Assembly: GCA_002707745.1 (NCBI GenBank)
Contig: PANU01000031.1
Location: 1 to 39,826 of the forward strand
DNA from: Flavobacteriaceae bacterium
Lineage (GTDB): Bacteria; Bacteroidota; Bacteroidia; Flavobacteriales; Flavobacteriaceae
Direction of reading: 5' to 3'
DNA length: 39,826 nt
Part shown: positions 33,007-39,826 of the stretch, in pieces
Position numbering within the stretch: position 1 is the first letter of the stretch
How the letters are laid out: each line of letters opens with the position of its first letter
Notes under the pieces: generated by a model
Told to the model about the DNA's origin: nothing
The model's input: the letters and a program-made list of their open reading frames with translations, nothing else
The model's database searches: none
Translations under genes and position numbers: made by a program

Positions 33007-33603
33007 ATGAGTCTATTTAAGAGACTTTTAAATCCTAACAAGAATAAAGCTTCAGCAAAAGAAGCTAGAGGCAAATATTACCCAGAAGAGAAACTTCCCA
33101 TAGACGAAAAATTCACCTATAATTTCAACAAAAACGGCGGAAAGTTCCTTTATTGCGAAAATATTGAAGAAATTTTAGAGTCTTTCGACAATATTTTAAT
33201 GGAAAATGACTGGTACGAAACCGATGTTTTTTGCATTAACGAACAGCTCATTTCCCGCTTCGATGGTTTCAACTTAACATTCGGAAAAAAAGAAAAAGCA
33301 ACTTTCTTTCTATCTACCTGTGAAAGTCTGGTAGGAAACAATGGCTCTATTCTACTTTCTTCAAACCAAATGAAGGAAAAGAAACTTCATGAACTTCCAG
33401 ACAATATCATCATCTTTGCTACTACCAGTCAATTAGTTGACACCATTAGCGAAGGCTTACGTATTATTAAATCTCAGCAGGAAGGAAAAATACCAAGCAA
33501 TATTACGACCATACAAGACTTCGAAAGCAATAAAGAAAAGGACTTTATGAGCTATGGAAGTAGCACAAAAAACCTATATTTGTTGCTTCTGGAAGACCTT
33601 TAA
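33007..33603 (+). CDS. LUD domain-containing protein
   Basis: A 198-residue protein resembling the LUD (LutC/YkgG) family, whose best-known member takes part in lactate oxidation. No LutA or LutB partner is nearby and no Fe-S cysteine motif is present. It has a basic N-terminus and a core with FYLSTCESLVGNNGSILLSSNQMK-type segments (positions about 100-125) and LPDNIIIFATTSQLV. It sits between ftsH (103 bp upstream) and cdsA (3 bp downstream), so it is more likely to work with that membrane-lipid operon than with lactate use; that is inference. Confidence 0.7.
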   Translation: MSLFKRLLNPNKNKASAKEARGKYYPEEKLPIDEKFTYNFNKNGGKFLYCENIEEILESFDNILMENDWYETDVFCINEQLISRFDGFNLTFGKKEKATFFLSTCESLVGNNGSILLSSNQMKEKKLHELPDNIIIFATTSQLVDTISEGLRIIKSQQEGKIPSNITTIQDFESNKEKDFMSYGSSTKNLYLLLLEDL

Positions 33604-33606
33604 TCT

Positions 33607-34410
33607 ATGAAAGAACTTATTGTTCGGACCATTTCGGGATTGCTCTATGTTGCTATCATTGTATTCTCGATGTACACCTCGCACGAGTGGTTAATGGTAC
33701 TCTTCCTTATTCTCGGCGGCATTACACTTACCGAATTTTTACGCTTGGTGCATCTTAAAAGCTATGTAGCTTATATATTGCTTATAGTATTTATGTACTT
33801 TTTAAGCTACAACGTATTTGACCAGAACGCAATCTATCTCTACCTCATTTTAACCTGCTTTGTAAATCTCTTTTTACTGAAAGATGTATTGTGGACTACA
33901 AAAATCCCGATGTTTGAAAAGAAAAAATACATCACCGTCATTTTTTATGTAATTAGTGGTTTTGTTTTTTTAACCCTCATCCCTTTTCAGCAAAACGACT
34001 TTTTCCCTAAACTCATTATTGGAATCTTTATACTTATATGGAGCAACGACTGTATGGCGTATATGATTGGTAAAAACTTCGGAAAACATAAACTCATAGA
34101 ACGAATTTCACCCAACAAAACGGTGGAAGGCTTTTTAGGAGGCATTGCCGGATCTATGTTGGCGGCATTTATTATCTTTAACTTTACAGAATTATATGAT
34201 CTTTGGGTATGGATTTGTATGGCGCTTATAGCTTCGCTTTTTGGCACTATTGGAGACCTCATTCAGTCAAAATTTAAAAGACAGGCCGGTGTTAAAGACA
34301 GCGGCACCCTAATGCCTGGACACGGCGGATTATATGACAGATTGGACAGTATTATGTTTGCTAGTCCGTTTTTATATGCATTTTTATTAATTGTAGATTA
34401 TGTTTCATAA
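33607..34410 (+). CDS. cdsA: Phosphatidate cytidylyltransferase (CDP-diglyceride synthase)
   Basis: A 267-residue protein with about eight hydrophobic segments and the CDS signature near its C-terminus: SKFKRQAGVKDSG, then LMPGHGGLYDRLDS. It converts phosphatidic acid and CTP into CDP-diacylglycerol, the precursor of all phospholipids. The start is 3 bp after the LUD gene; its last 11 bp overlap psd. It shares an operon with psd, the last step of phosphatidylethanolamine synthesis. Confidence 0.95.
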   Translation: MKELIVRTISGLLYVAIIVFSMYTSHEWLMVLFLILGGITLTEFLRLVHLKSYVAYILLIVFMYFLSYNVFDQNAIYLYLILTCFVNLFLLKDVLWTTKIPMFEKKKYITVIFYVISGFVFLTLIPFQQNDFFPKLIIGIFILIWSNDCMAYMIGKNFGKHKLIERISPNKTVEGFLGGIAGSMLAAFIIFNFTELYDLWVWICMALIASLFGTIGDLIQSKFKRQAGVKDSGTLMPGHGGLYDRLDSIMFASPFLYAFLLIVDYVS

Positions 34411-35050
34411 AGAAGGCCATAAAATAATTTTAATCGCATTTACCATTGTTGTACTACTGAGTCTAGTAGCCAACTATTTTGTTGGGAATTCAACCTTTAG
34501 AGGCGGAATTATACTCACACTGGTAGTTTTCCTATTGTTAATTTTACAATTTTTCAGAAATCCAAAAAGACATTTTCCATTAAACAAAGACCACGTCCTA
34601 TCGCCTGTAGACGGAAAAGTAGTAGTGATAGAAGAGGTATTTGAAAAAGAATATTTTAAAGACAAACGCTTACAAATTTCTGTATTTATGTCGCCTATAA
34701 ATGTTCACGTAACACGATATCCCGTAGGCGGCAACATTACCTACAGCAAATACCATCCCGGTAAATACCTGGTGGCCTGGCACCCAAAATCCAGCGAAGA
34801 AAACGAACGCACTACAGTGGTGGTACATTCTGAAACTTTTGGAGATGTACTACACAGGCAAATAGCAGGAGCCCTGGCAAAACGTATTGTAAACTATGCC
34901 AAAGAAGGTGAAGATGCAGCACAGGCAAGCGATAGCGGTTTTATAAAATTTGGCTCACGTGTCGATTTATATTTACCCATTGGAACAAAAGTAAATGTCT
35001 CCCTAAATGAAAAAGTAAAAGGGGGTATTACCGTTTTAGCAGAAAAATAA
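34400..35050 (+). CDS. psd: Phosphatidylserine decarboxylase (short, archaeal-like type)
   Basis: A 216-residue decarboxylase of the short type. One or two N-terminal membrane helices (about 9-50) precede the decarboxylase domain with the Asp-containing SPVDGKVV (D71), the His in SPINVHVTRYPVG (H103) and the auto-cleavage site FGS (G185-S186), where the pyruvoyl cofactor forms. It makes phosphatidylethanolamine. The ATG overlaps the cdsA stop by 11 bp and its stop overlaps the ACBP start by 1 bp (TAATG), so translation is coupled. Confidence 0.93.
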   Translation: MFHKEGHKIILIAFTIVVLLSLVANYFVGNSTFRGGIILTLVVFLLLILQFFRNPKRHFPLNKDHVLSPVDGKVVVIEEVFEKEYFKDKRLQISVFMSPINVHVTRYPVGGNITYSKYHPGKYLVAWHPKSSEENERTTVVVHSETFGDVLHRQIAGALAKRIVNYAKEGEDAAQASDSGFIKFGSRVDLYLPIGTKVNVSLNEKVKGGITVLAEK

Positions 35051-35316
35051 TGACCCGTGAAGAGCTAGATATCGCCTTTCAAAAAGCTGTTAAGAGCATT
35101 AATGAGCATACCGAAGCGTTCCCTGCAGATGTACTTTTACGGCTGTATGCCTATTATAAAAAAGCCACTAATAGCGACGATCGACCCAGTGGCAGCAACC
35201 CATTGATTAGTGCTTTTAAGACCAATGCGCTCTTTCAAACTAAAAACATGTCTCAAGACGAAGCAAAGCAAGCCTATATTGATGCTGTAAAGCAGTATTT
35301 TTTATACCGAAAATAA
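35050..35316 (+). CDS. Acyl-CoA-binding protein (ACBP)
   Basis: An 88-residue four-helix acyl-CoA-binding protein, the usual ACBP length. Family landmarks are LLRLYAYYKKAT (Y/K of the ligand-contact helix), then FKTNALFQTKNMSQDEAKQAYIDAVKQ. It carries long-chain acyl-CoA esters in the cytosol. ACBP is common in eukaryotes and patchy in bacteria. As the last gene in the ftsH-cdsA-psd operon it would supply or buffer acyl-CoA for membrane lipid synthesis. Confidence 0.88.
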   Translation: MTREELDIAFQKAVKSINEHTEAFPADVLLRLYAYYKKATNSDDRPSGSNPLISAFKTNALFQTKNMSQDEAKQAYIDAVKQYFLYRK

Positions 35317-35321
35317 TCTTC

Positions 35322-35353
35322 AAAAAAAAATGACAGCCATTAAGACTGCCATT
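35322..35353 (-). terminator. Intrinsic terminator of the small coiled-coil gene
   Basis: On the minus strand AATGGCAG (35353-35346), a 9-nt loop and CTGTCATT (35336-35329) make an 8-bp stem with one G-T pair, followed by seven more T. It also lies just after the end of the ACBP gene on the other strand, so it may act in both directions, though the plus strand has no U-run. Confidence 0.7.
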
Positions 35354-35377
35354 ATTTAGTTAAGTGTTTCTAAACAA

Positions 35378-35620
35378 TTACGATTGTTGCGCTTTATTAA
35401 ATTTTATTTCGTACTCCTCCATCGCTTCCCGAATTTTATCTACATTGTCCGAAGCCCGTTGATGCGCTTCTTCCATTACTTTTTCAAGGTCTTTATCTGG
35501 ATTCTGAAAAAGATCGGTAATTACATGATTTATCTTATCTATAATACTTTCCTGACTGTTTTTAATGTCCTCCAGCTTGTTCAGCATGGTTTGCATCTGG
35601 TCATACTTTGCTTGTTCCAT
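35378..35620 (-). CDS. Small coiled-coil protein of unknown function
   Basis: An 80-residue acidic protein without Cys or hydrophobic segments. Heptad-like charge and hydrophobic spacing through nearly the whole length (MQTMLNKLEDIKNSQESI; KVMEEAHQRASDNVDKIREA) suggests a coiled coil. I know no named family. It lies 96 bp downstream of valS on the same strand and is followed by a good terminator, which supports its being a real gene. Confidence 0.6.
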   Translation of the reverse strand: MEQAKYDQMQTMLNKLEDIKNSQESIIDKINHVITDLFQNPDKDLEKVMEEAHQRASDNVDKIREAMEEYEIKFNKAQQS

Positions 35621-35716
35621 GATATTTGGTTTTACAGCAAGATACAGACAAACGCATCTGGAAAGCAGTGTTTTAACGTGGTTTTAGAATAATTTAGAAC
35701 TTTTTAACGGGTTTTT

Positions 35717-38347
35717 TTATTGTAATCCCGCCAAACTCGCCTTAATCGTTTCAATTTTTGCGAGGGCATCGGCTTCTTTTTGTTTTTCAATGGCAACCAC
35801 CTTTTCGGGAGCTCCGGCAACAAAACGCTCATTACCTAATTTTTTCTGAACGCTTTTTAAGAAGCCCTGGGTGTACTTTAATTCTTCGGATAGCTTTGCA
35901 ATTTCTTCCTCCACATTTATAGCACCTTCAATCGGAATAAAATATTCGTTGGATTTTACACGGAAAGTAAGTGCTCCCTCTACAGCTTTGTCCAAGTAAT
36001 TTATTTCTGAAATATTAACCAATTTGCTAATCACGGCATCAAAAAGGGTATTCGTTTTCTCGTTATTGATTACTGAAAGCGAGATAGCATCTTTAAACGA
36101 TATATTTTTCTGTTTTCTGATAGTTCTAATTCCAGAAATTATCTCGGCAGCCACCTCAAAATCTTTGATGAGTTGCTCATCAATAGCTGAAGTATTCGGC
36201 CATTCTGAAACAATTAATGCTTCCTGTGGTGTTCTTTTAGCAATATGCTGCCAGATTTCTTCACTAATAAAAGGTACAAACGGGTGTAATACCTTTAAGT
36301 TTTCTTCTAATAGGGTAATCACCTCAGCGTATGTTTCAGCAGCTATAGGCTTTTGGTATTCGGGTTTTACCATTTCCAGTAACCAGGAACAGAAATCGTC
36401 CCAAACCAGCTTATATGTAGTCATTAACGCATCACTGATTCGGTATTTGCTGTAATGGTCTTCTAGCTCTGTAATTGCTTTTTGAAACTTACTTTTGTAC
36501 CAGGAAATTGCAATTTTTGAAGCTTCAGTAGCCTGTTCAGTTTCTGAAACTTCCCAACCATCGATTAATCGGTAGGCGTTCCATATTTTATTTACAAAAC
36601 CACTCCCCTGCTTACAGAGATCTTCGTCAAACATCAAATCATTTCCTGCGGGGGAACTTAATAACATCCCCACGCGAACCCCGTCTGCGCCGTATTTGTT
36701 CATCAGCTCAATTGGGTCTGGCGAGTTCCCCAACGATTTACTCATCTTCCGGCGTTGTTTGTCGCGTACAATACCCGTTAAATATACATTGGTAAAAGGT
36801 TTTTCATCCCGGTATTCGTACCCGGCAATTATCATACGTGCTACCCAGAAAAACAGGATTTCCGGCGCAGTTACCAAGTCGTTGGTAGGATAGTAGTAAT
36901 TTATTTCTTCATTATCGGGTTCTAAGATGCCGTTAAAAACGCTTATGGGCCATAGCCAGGACGAGAACCAGGTGTCCAGTGCGTCTGGGTCTTGTTTTAA
37001 GCTGGTTATTGTTAATTGGTGGTTGTTGGTTTTTTCTTGAGCCAATTGTAGGGCTTCTTCTATAGTTTCGGCAACTACATAGTCTTCTTTCCCGTCCCCA
37101 TAAAAATAGGCTGGTATTTGATGTCCCCACCACAGTTGGCGGGAAATATTCCAGTCGCGTACGTTCTCCATCCAATGGCGGTACGTGTTTACAAATTTTT
37201 CTGGCACCAGATTTACCTCTTTTTCCAACACGGCATCCAGGGCAGGTTTTGCCAATTGTTTCATATCGAGGAACCATTGATCGCTCAATTTCGGTTCAAT
37301 AACAGCACCTGTCCGCTCGCTCGTTCCTATTTTATTGGTATGCTGTTCGGTTTTTGCCAAAACACCCAAATCTTCCAGTTCTTTTACAATTTCACGGCGT
37401 ACAACAAAACGGTCTTTGCCTTCATAATGCATCCCAAAACTATTTAAGGTAGCATCGTCATTAAAAATATCTACTACTTCCAGCTTGTGTTTATCCCCAA
37501 GCATTTTATCATTTTCGTCGTGAGCCGGGGTAACTTTCAAGCATCCGGTTCCAAATTCTACATCTACATAATCGTCTTCAATAATAGGAATTACCCTTCC
37601 GCAGATAGGTACAATAGCCTTTTTACCTTTTAAATGGGTAAAACGTTCATCGTTAGGATTTATACATATTGCCGTATCTCCTAAAATAGTTTCAGGACGT
37701 GTGGTGGCAATGGTTAAATGGTCTTCTGAGCCTTCAATTTTGTAGTTTAAGTAATAAAGGCTGCCTTGTTTTTCAATATAATGTACCTCTTCGTCACTTA
37801 AAGTAGTCTTGGCTTGCGGATCCCAGTTTACCATGCGGTAACCACGGTATACCTTGCCTTTGTTGTATAAATCTACAAATACCTTGATAACAGATTTTGA
37901 CAAGTCCTCATCCATGGTAAACTTGGTGCGTTCCCAGTCGCAGGAAGCGCCTAGTTTTTTTAGCTGATCGAGGATAATTCCGCCATGTTTATGGGTCCAT
38001 TCCCAGGCATGTTCCAAAAATTCATCCCGGGTCAGGCTATCTTTTGCAATGCCTTCTTCTTTTAGCTTTGCCACAACTTTGGCTTCGGTAGCTATAGACG
38101 CATGGTCGGTACCCGGCACCCAGCAGGCGTTGTAGCCTTTTAAGCGTGCACGGCGTATAAGTACATCCTGCAATGTATTGTTCAGCATATGGCCCATGTG
38201 CAATACACCAGTAACGTTGGGTGGCGGAATTACAATGGTATAAGGCTCTTTATCGTTCACTTCAGAATGAAAATACCCATGCTCCATCCAGTAGTCATAC
38301 CATTTATCTTCAACTGTTTGTGCGTTATATTTTGCAGCTAATGCCAT
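35717..38347 (-). CDS. valS: Valine--tRNA ligase
   Basis: An 876-residue class I synthetase of the usual length. It has the HIGH-type motif HMGH (50-53) after PPPNVTGVL, the inserted CP1 editing domain (about 190-350, with [13 protein letters not shown]), the [11 protein letters not shown] block, the KMSKS loop (534-538, [10 protein letters not shown]), the anticodon-binding helices and a C-terminal coiled coil (about 815-875, [20 protein letters not shown]) that contacts the tRNA elbow. A -7 like TATTTTTG is at 38376-38383 on the minus strand. Confidence 0.97.
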   Translation of the reverse strand: MALAAKYNAQTVEDKWYDYWMEHGYFHSEVNDKEPYTIVIPPPNVTGVLHMGHMLNNTLQDVLIRRARLKGYNACWVPGTDHASIATEAKVVAKLKEEGIAKDSLTRDEFLEHAWEWTHKHGGIILDQLKKLGASCDWERTKFTMDEDLSKSVIKVFVDLYNKGKVYRGYRMVNWDPQAKTTLSDEEVHYIEKQGSLYYLNYKIEGSEDHLTIATTRPETILGDTAICINPNDERFTHLKGKKAIVPICGRVIPIIEDDYVDVEFGTGCLKVTPAHDENDKMLGDKHKLEVVDIFNDDATLNSFGMHYEGKDRFVVRREIVKELEDLGVLAKTEQHTNKIGTSERTGAVIEPKLSDQWFLDMKQLAKPALDAVLEKEVNLVPEKFVNTYRHWMENVRDWNISRQLWWGHQIPAYFYGDGKEDYVVAETIEEALQLAQEKTNNHQLTITSLKQDPDALDTWFSSWLWPISVFNGILEPDNEEINYYYPTNDLVTAPEILFFWVARMIIAGYEYRDEKPFTNVYLTGIVRDKQRRKMSKSLGNSPDPIELMNKYGADGVRVGMLLSSPAGNDLMFDEDLCKQGSGFVNKIWNAYRLIDGWEVSETEQATEASKIAISWYKSKFQKAITELEDHYSKYRISDALMTTYKLVWDDFCSWLLEMVKPEYQKPIAAETYAEVITLLEENLKVLHPFVPFISEEIWQHIAKRTPQEALIVSEWPNTSAIDEQLIKDFEVAAEIISGIRTIRKQKNISFKDAISLSVINNEKTNTLFDAVISKLVNISEINYLDKAVEGALTFRVKSNEYFIPIEGAINVEEEIAKLSEELKYTQGFLKSVQKKLGNERFVAGAPEKVVAIEKQKEADALAKIETIKASLAGLQ

Positions 38348-38427
38348 AGTTTGGTCTAATTTTTGAAATAGAACACAAAAATAGTACTTACTATAGTATT
38401 ATAAAATTATTAAAGTGAATAACTTGG

Positions 38428-38459
38428 TTTGCAGGTTGTGTAAAAGTTGCCTACATTAG
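38428..38459 (+). promoter_or_regulatory. Promoter of the DUF1573 gene
   Basis: TTTG at 38428-38431, 20 nt, then TACATTAG at 38452-38459 (one mismatch to TAnnTTTG). The ATG is 22 nt downstream. Confidence 0.45.
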
Positions 38460-38481
38460 CCATACCAAAATCTTAGAAATC

Positions 38482-38871
38482 ATGAAAAAATTATTGTTAA
38501 TTGCCGTTGTTTTATTCGCAGGAGTTGCGATGAACGCACAGGCAAAATTTAAATTTAAGACAGAAACCATTGACTACGGAAAAGTAGCAAAAGGAAGCGA
38601 CGGCGTTCGTGTTTTTGAATTTACCAATGTAGGGGATCAACCTCTTGTGGTAAGCGATGTAAAGTCCAGCTGTGGATGTACCATCCCTAAAAAACCAAAG
38701 GGACCTGTTGCTCCAGGTGAAGTTGGTATAATTGAAGTAAAATACGATACTAAAAATAAGGTAGGTCCTATTAGAAAAACCGTTACGGTATATTCAAATG
38801 CAGATGAGCCTGTAAAAGCACTTAAAATAAAAGGCGAAGTATTACCTGAAGGACAAAGTGTTATGCAGTAA
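38482..38871 (+). CDS. DUF1573 domain-containing secreted protein
   Basis: A 129-residue protein with a signal peptide (LLLIAVVLFAGVAMNAQA) and one DUF1573 immunoglobulin-like domain. The typical motif is VVSDVKSSCGCTIPKKPKGPVAPGE (about 57-82), with the paired Cys of SCGCT, then KYDTKNKVGPIRKTVTV. Such proteins are abundant in Bacteroidota envelopes; the exact role is unknown. It has its own promoter and terminator, so it is monocistronic. Confidence 0.88.
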   Translation: MKKLLLIAVVLFAGVAMNAQAKFKFKTETIDYGKVAKGSDGVRVFEFTNVGDQPLVVSDVKSSCGCTIPKKPKGPVAPGEVGIIEVKYDTKNKVGPIRKTVTVYSNADEPVKALKIKGEVLPEGQSVMQ

Positions 38872-38892
38872 ACCTTTACTTTTATAAAAAAC

Positions 38893-38924
38893 AAAAACCG
38901 ATTCCCTATGGATCGGTTTTTTTT
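38893..38924 (+). terminator. Intrinsic terminator after the DUF1573 gene
   Basis: AAAACCGAT (38894-38902), a 9-nt loop and ATCGGTTTT (38912-38920) form a perfect 9-bp stem followed by four more T. The run of A before the stem lets it work in both directions, so it also ends the convergent protease gene whose stop is at 38923. Confidence 0.85.
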
Positions 38925-39826
38925 ATAGCAATTTTCGCAGCTTGATTTTCTTTTTTAACCGTTTCCCGTTACGCTCAATTACCATAGAAATAGTCCTGCC
39001 AGTTTTGGAACTAAACAAAGCCGACAACTCATACAGTTTGTATTTATAGGCTGCTTTGTTATTTACTGAAACCACCTCGTCTCCTTTCATTAAACCTGCT
39101 TCAGTTCCGGGAGAATCTGTTCTGAGCTGGGCAATTACAATTCTGGGTGCCAGAAAAAAAGAATAGGTAGGGCTTACTGGAATGGTAACAGACCCATTGT
39201 TTCGGTCGCTCTGACTTAGATTTAAGGAACCCGTCCTATAATCCTGCACGTCTTTTACTGTTACTGTACCATCGTGCTCCAGCGTAATTCCTGCCATATT
39301 GTAATAAAACGGTTTTGAAAAATTTGCGTTTCTTTTTAAATACATCTTCCTGTTTTTGTAATCCATAAAAACAGTAAAACGTTTTAAAACAGCGCCCCCA
39401 AGGCTTCCCTTTCTATTTTTAAAAAACATGATGTGCTGCAGGGCTTCTTCATCTGGAAAGGAAGTACTCACATTTTTTAAACTATAACTTCCAATAGCTA
39501 GTTCTTCAATCTTTGAACGTTTTCCAAAGATATTTCCACTCAATCCCAAACCTAAAAAATCATTAAAATAATTTTTAGGACTTTCTGAAATATATTCTTG
39601 TTCTTCAAAAAGCCACAGGGCATCACTGGAGCCAGAATCTATAAGTAAAGACATATTTCGGAATCCGTTTTCCTCTGAAATTTTCACTTCAACAAAGGGT
39701 TTGTTTGCATAAAATTCCAAATTGAACACCTCATGTTTCTCCCAGGGTTTTCTTTTAAAACCCTGAGGATCGTAAACAGTTAGTTTTTTTGATATATAAT
39801 CGGTTTTCACCACAAAGTTTTTATAA
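38923..39826 (-). CDS. Retropepsin-like aspartyl protease with PDZ domain (cut by window edge)
   Basis: The frame is open through the right edge of the window, so the N-terminus is missing; the GTG at 39813 is not a convincing start because the frame continues upstream (YKNFVVKTDYIS). The visible part shows an aspartyl-protease half with the catalytic LLIDSGSSDALW, then a strand-rich core (KGSLGGAVLKRFTVFMDYKN), and a C-terminal PDZ domain (about 215-296, with IVIAQLRTDSPGTEAGLMKGDEVVSVNN). In this Bacteroidota family a first DTG domain normally precedes. The region before NLEFYANKPFVEV looks like the end of that first domain. It is convergent with the DUF1573 gene. Confidence 0.75.
   Translation of the reverse strand, partial: YKNFVVKTDYISKKLTVYDPQGFKRKPWEKHEVFNLEFYANKPFVEVKISEENGFRNMSLLIDSGSSDALWLFEEQEYISESPKNYFNDFLGLGLSGNIFGKRSKIEELAIGSYSLKNVSTSFPDEEALQHIMFFKNRKGSLGGAVLKRFTVFMDYKNRKMYLKRNANFSKPFYYNMAGITLEHDGTVTVKDVQDYRTGSLNLSQSDRNNGSVTIPVSPTYSFFLAPRIVIAQLRTDSPGTEAGLMKGDEVVSVNNKAAYKYKLYELSALFSSKTGRTISMVIERNGKRLKKKIKLRKLL

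Noticed and set aside
36024-36455. 143-codon frame opposite valS
   Set aside because: It is antisense to conserved valS coding sequence, has no recognisable domain and is explained by the valS codon pattern.
36990-37050. T/G-rich tract in valS that looked like a small insertion or repeat
   Set aside because: The frame stays open, and the encoded segment ([21 protein letters not shown]) falls in a variable linker before the conserved LDTWFSS block, as in other ValRS.
1-39826. tRNA, rRNA, CRISPR array, prophage or integron
   Set aside because: I found no cloverleaf-like sequence with CCA-type acceptor pairing, no regularly spaced repeats and no integrase or phage gene anywhere in the window.

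Overview
The window looks like a chromosomal core segment of a marine-type member of the Flavobacteriaceae (Bacteroidota). The reasons are: a Por/T9SS C-terminal sorting domain on a secreted protein (25308-26171); families typical of the phylum (DUF2851, DUF2007, DUF1573, CarboxypepD_reg-like, TlpA lipoproteins, fasciclin proteins, YtxJ); A+T-rich DNA with weak Shine-Dalgarno sites; and many upstream regions carrying the Bacteroidota promoter form, TTG/TTTG about 18-21 nt before TAnnTTTG. I see no tRNA, rRNA, CRISPR array, phage or transposase gene.

Layout. 1-1679 (minus): a K+ channel cut by the window edge, a PspC-domain protein and a DUF2851 protein. 1746-3031 (plus): a PagL-like lipid A deacylase broken by a one-base frameshift. 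3040-7239 (minus): a CBS-domain cystathionine beta-synthase/cysteine synthase, a transglutaminase-like protein paired with a lone CarboxypepD_reg-like protein, and a TlpA-type lipoprotein. 7367-9793 (plus): pheT. 9835-11228 (minus): two fasciclin proteins. 11378-12353 (plus): a membrane protein of unknown function and a DUF2007 protein. 12456-14081 (minus): an ABC-F ATPase. 14228-15634 (plus): a thioredoxin-fold lipoprotein without the CXXC. 15685-16959 (minus): glyA, behind a structured leader. 17273-19786 (plus): fahA and a lipoprotein. 19937-20332 (minus): ytxJ. 20571-25143 (plus): clpB and a redoxin/cytochrome/copper-monooxygenase-like fusion. 25308-26171 (minus): the T9SS cargo protein. 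26251-28029 (plus): an M14 peptidase. 27997-28620 (minus): a NUDIX hydrolase. 28628-29691 (plus): pyrE and an SRPBCC protein. 29697-30428 (minus): birA. 30514-35316 (plus): rsfS-ftsH-LUD-cdsA-psd-ACBP, a tight operon joining membrane proteolysis to phospholipid synthesis. 35378-38347 (minus): a coiled-coil protein and valS. 38482-38871 (plus): a DUF1573 protein. 38923-39826 (minus): an aspartyl protease/PDZ protein cut by the window edge.

The most interesting signals are not protein genes. (1) The 313-bp gap upstream of glyA encodes, on glyA's strand, a candidate promoter, a 6-codon leader ORF, an intrinsic terminator and a second hairpin whose loop is complementary to the terminator loop; this looks like a possible undescribed attenuator. 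(2) A 128-bp element at 19804-19931 is one imperfect palindrome with perfect 18-bp ends. (3) A foldable segment followed by a strong terminator lies downstream of clpB. At protein level, the ABC-F ATPase appears to have one intact and one degenerate composite ATP site, and the copper-monooxygenase-like fusion keeps all the expected copper ligands.
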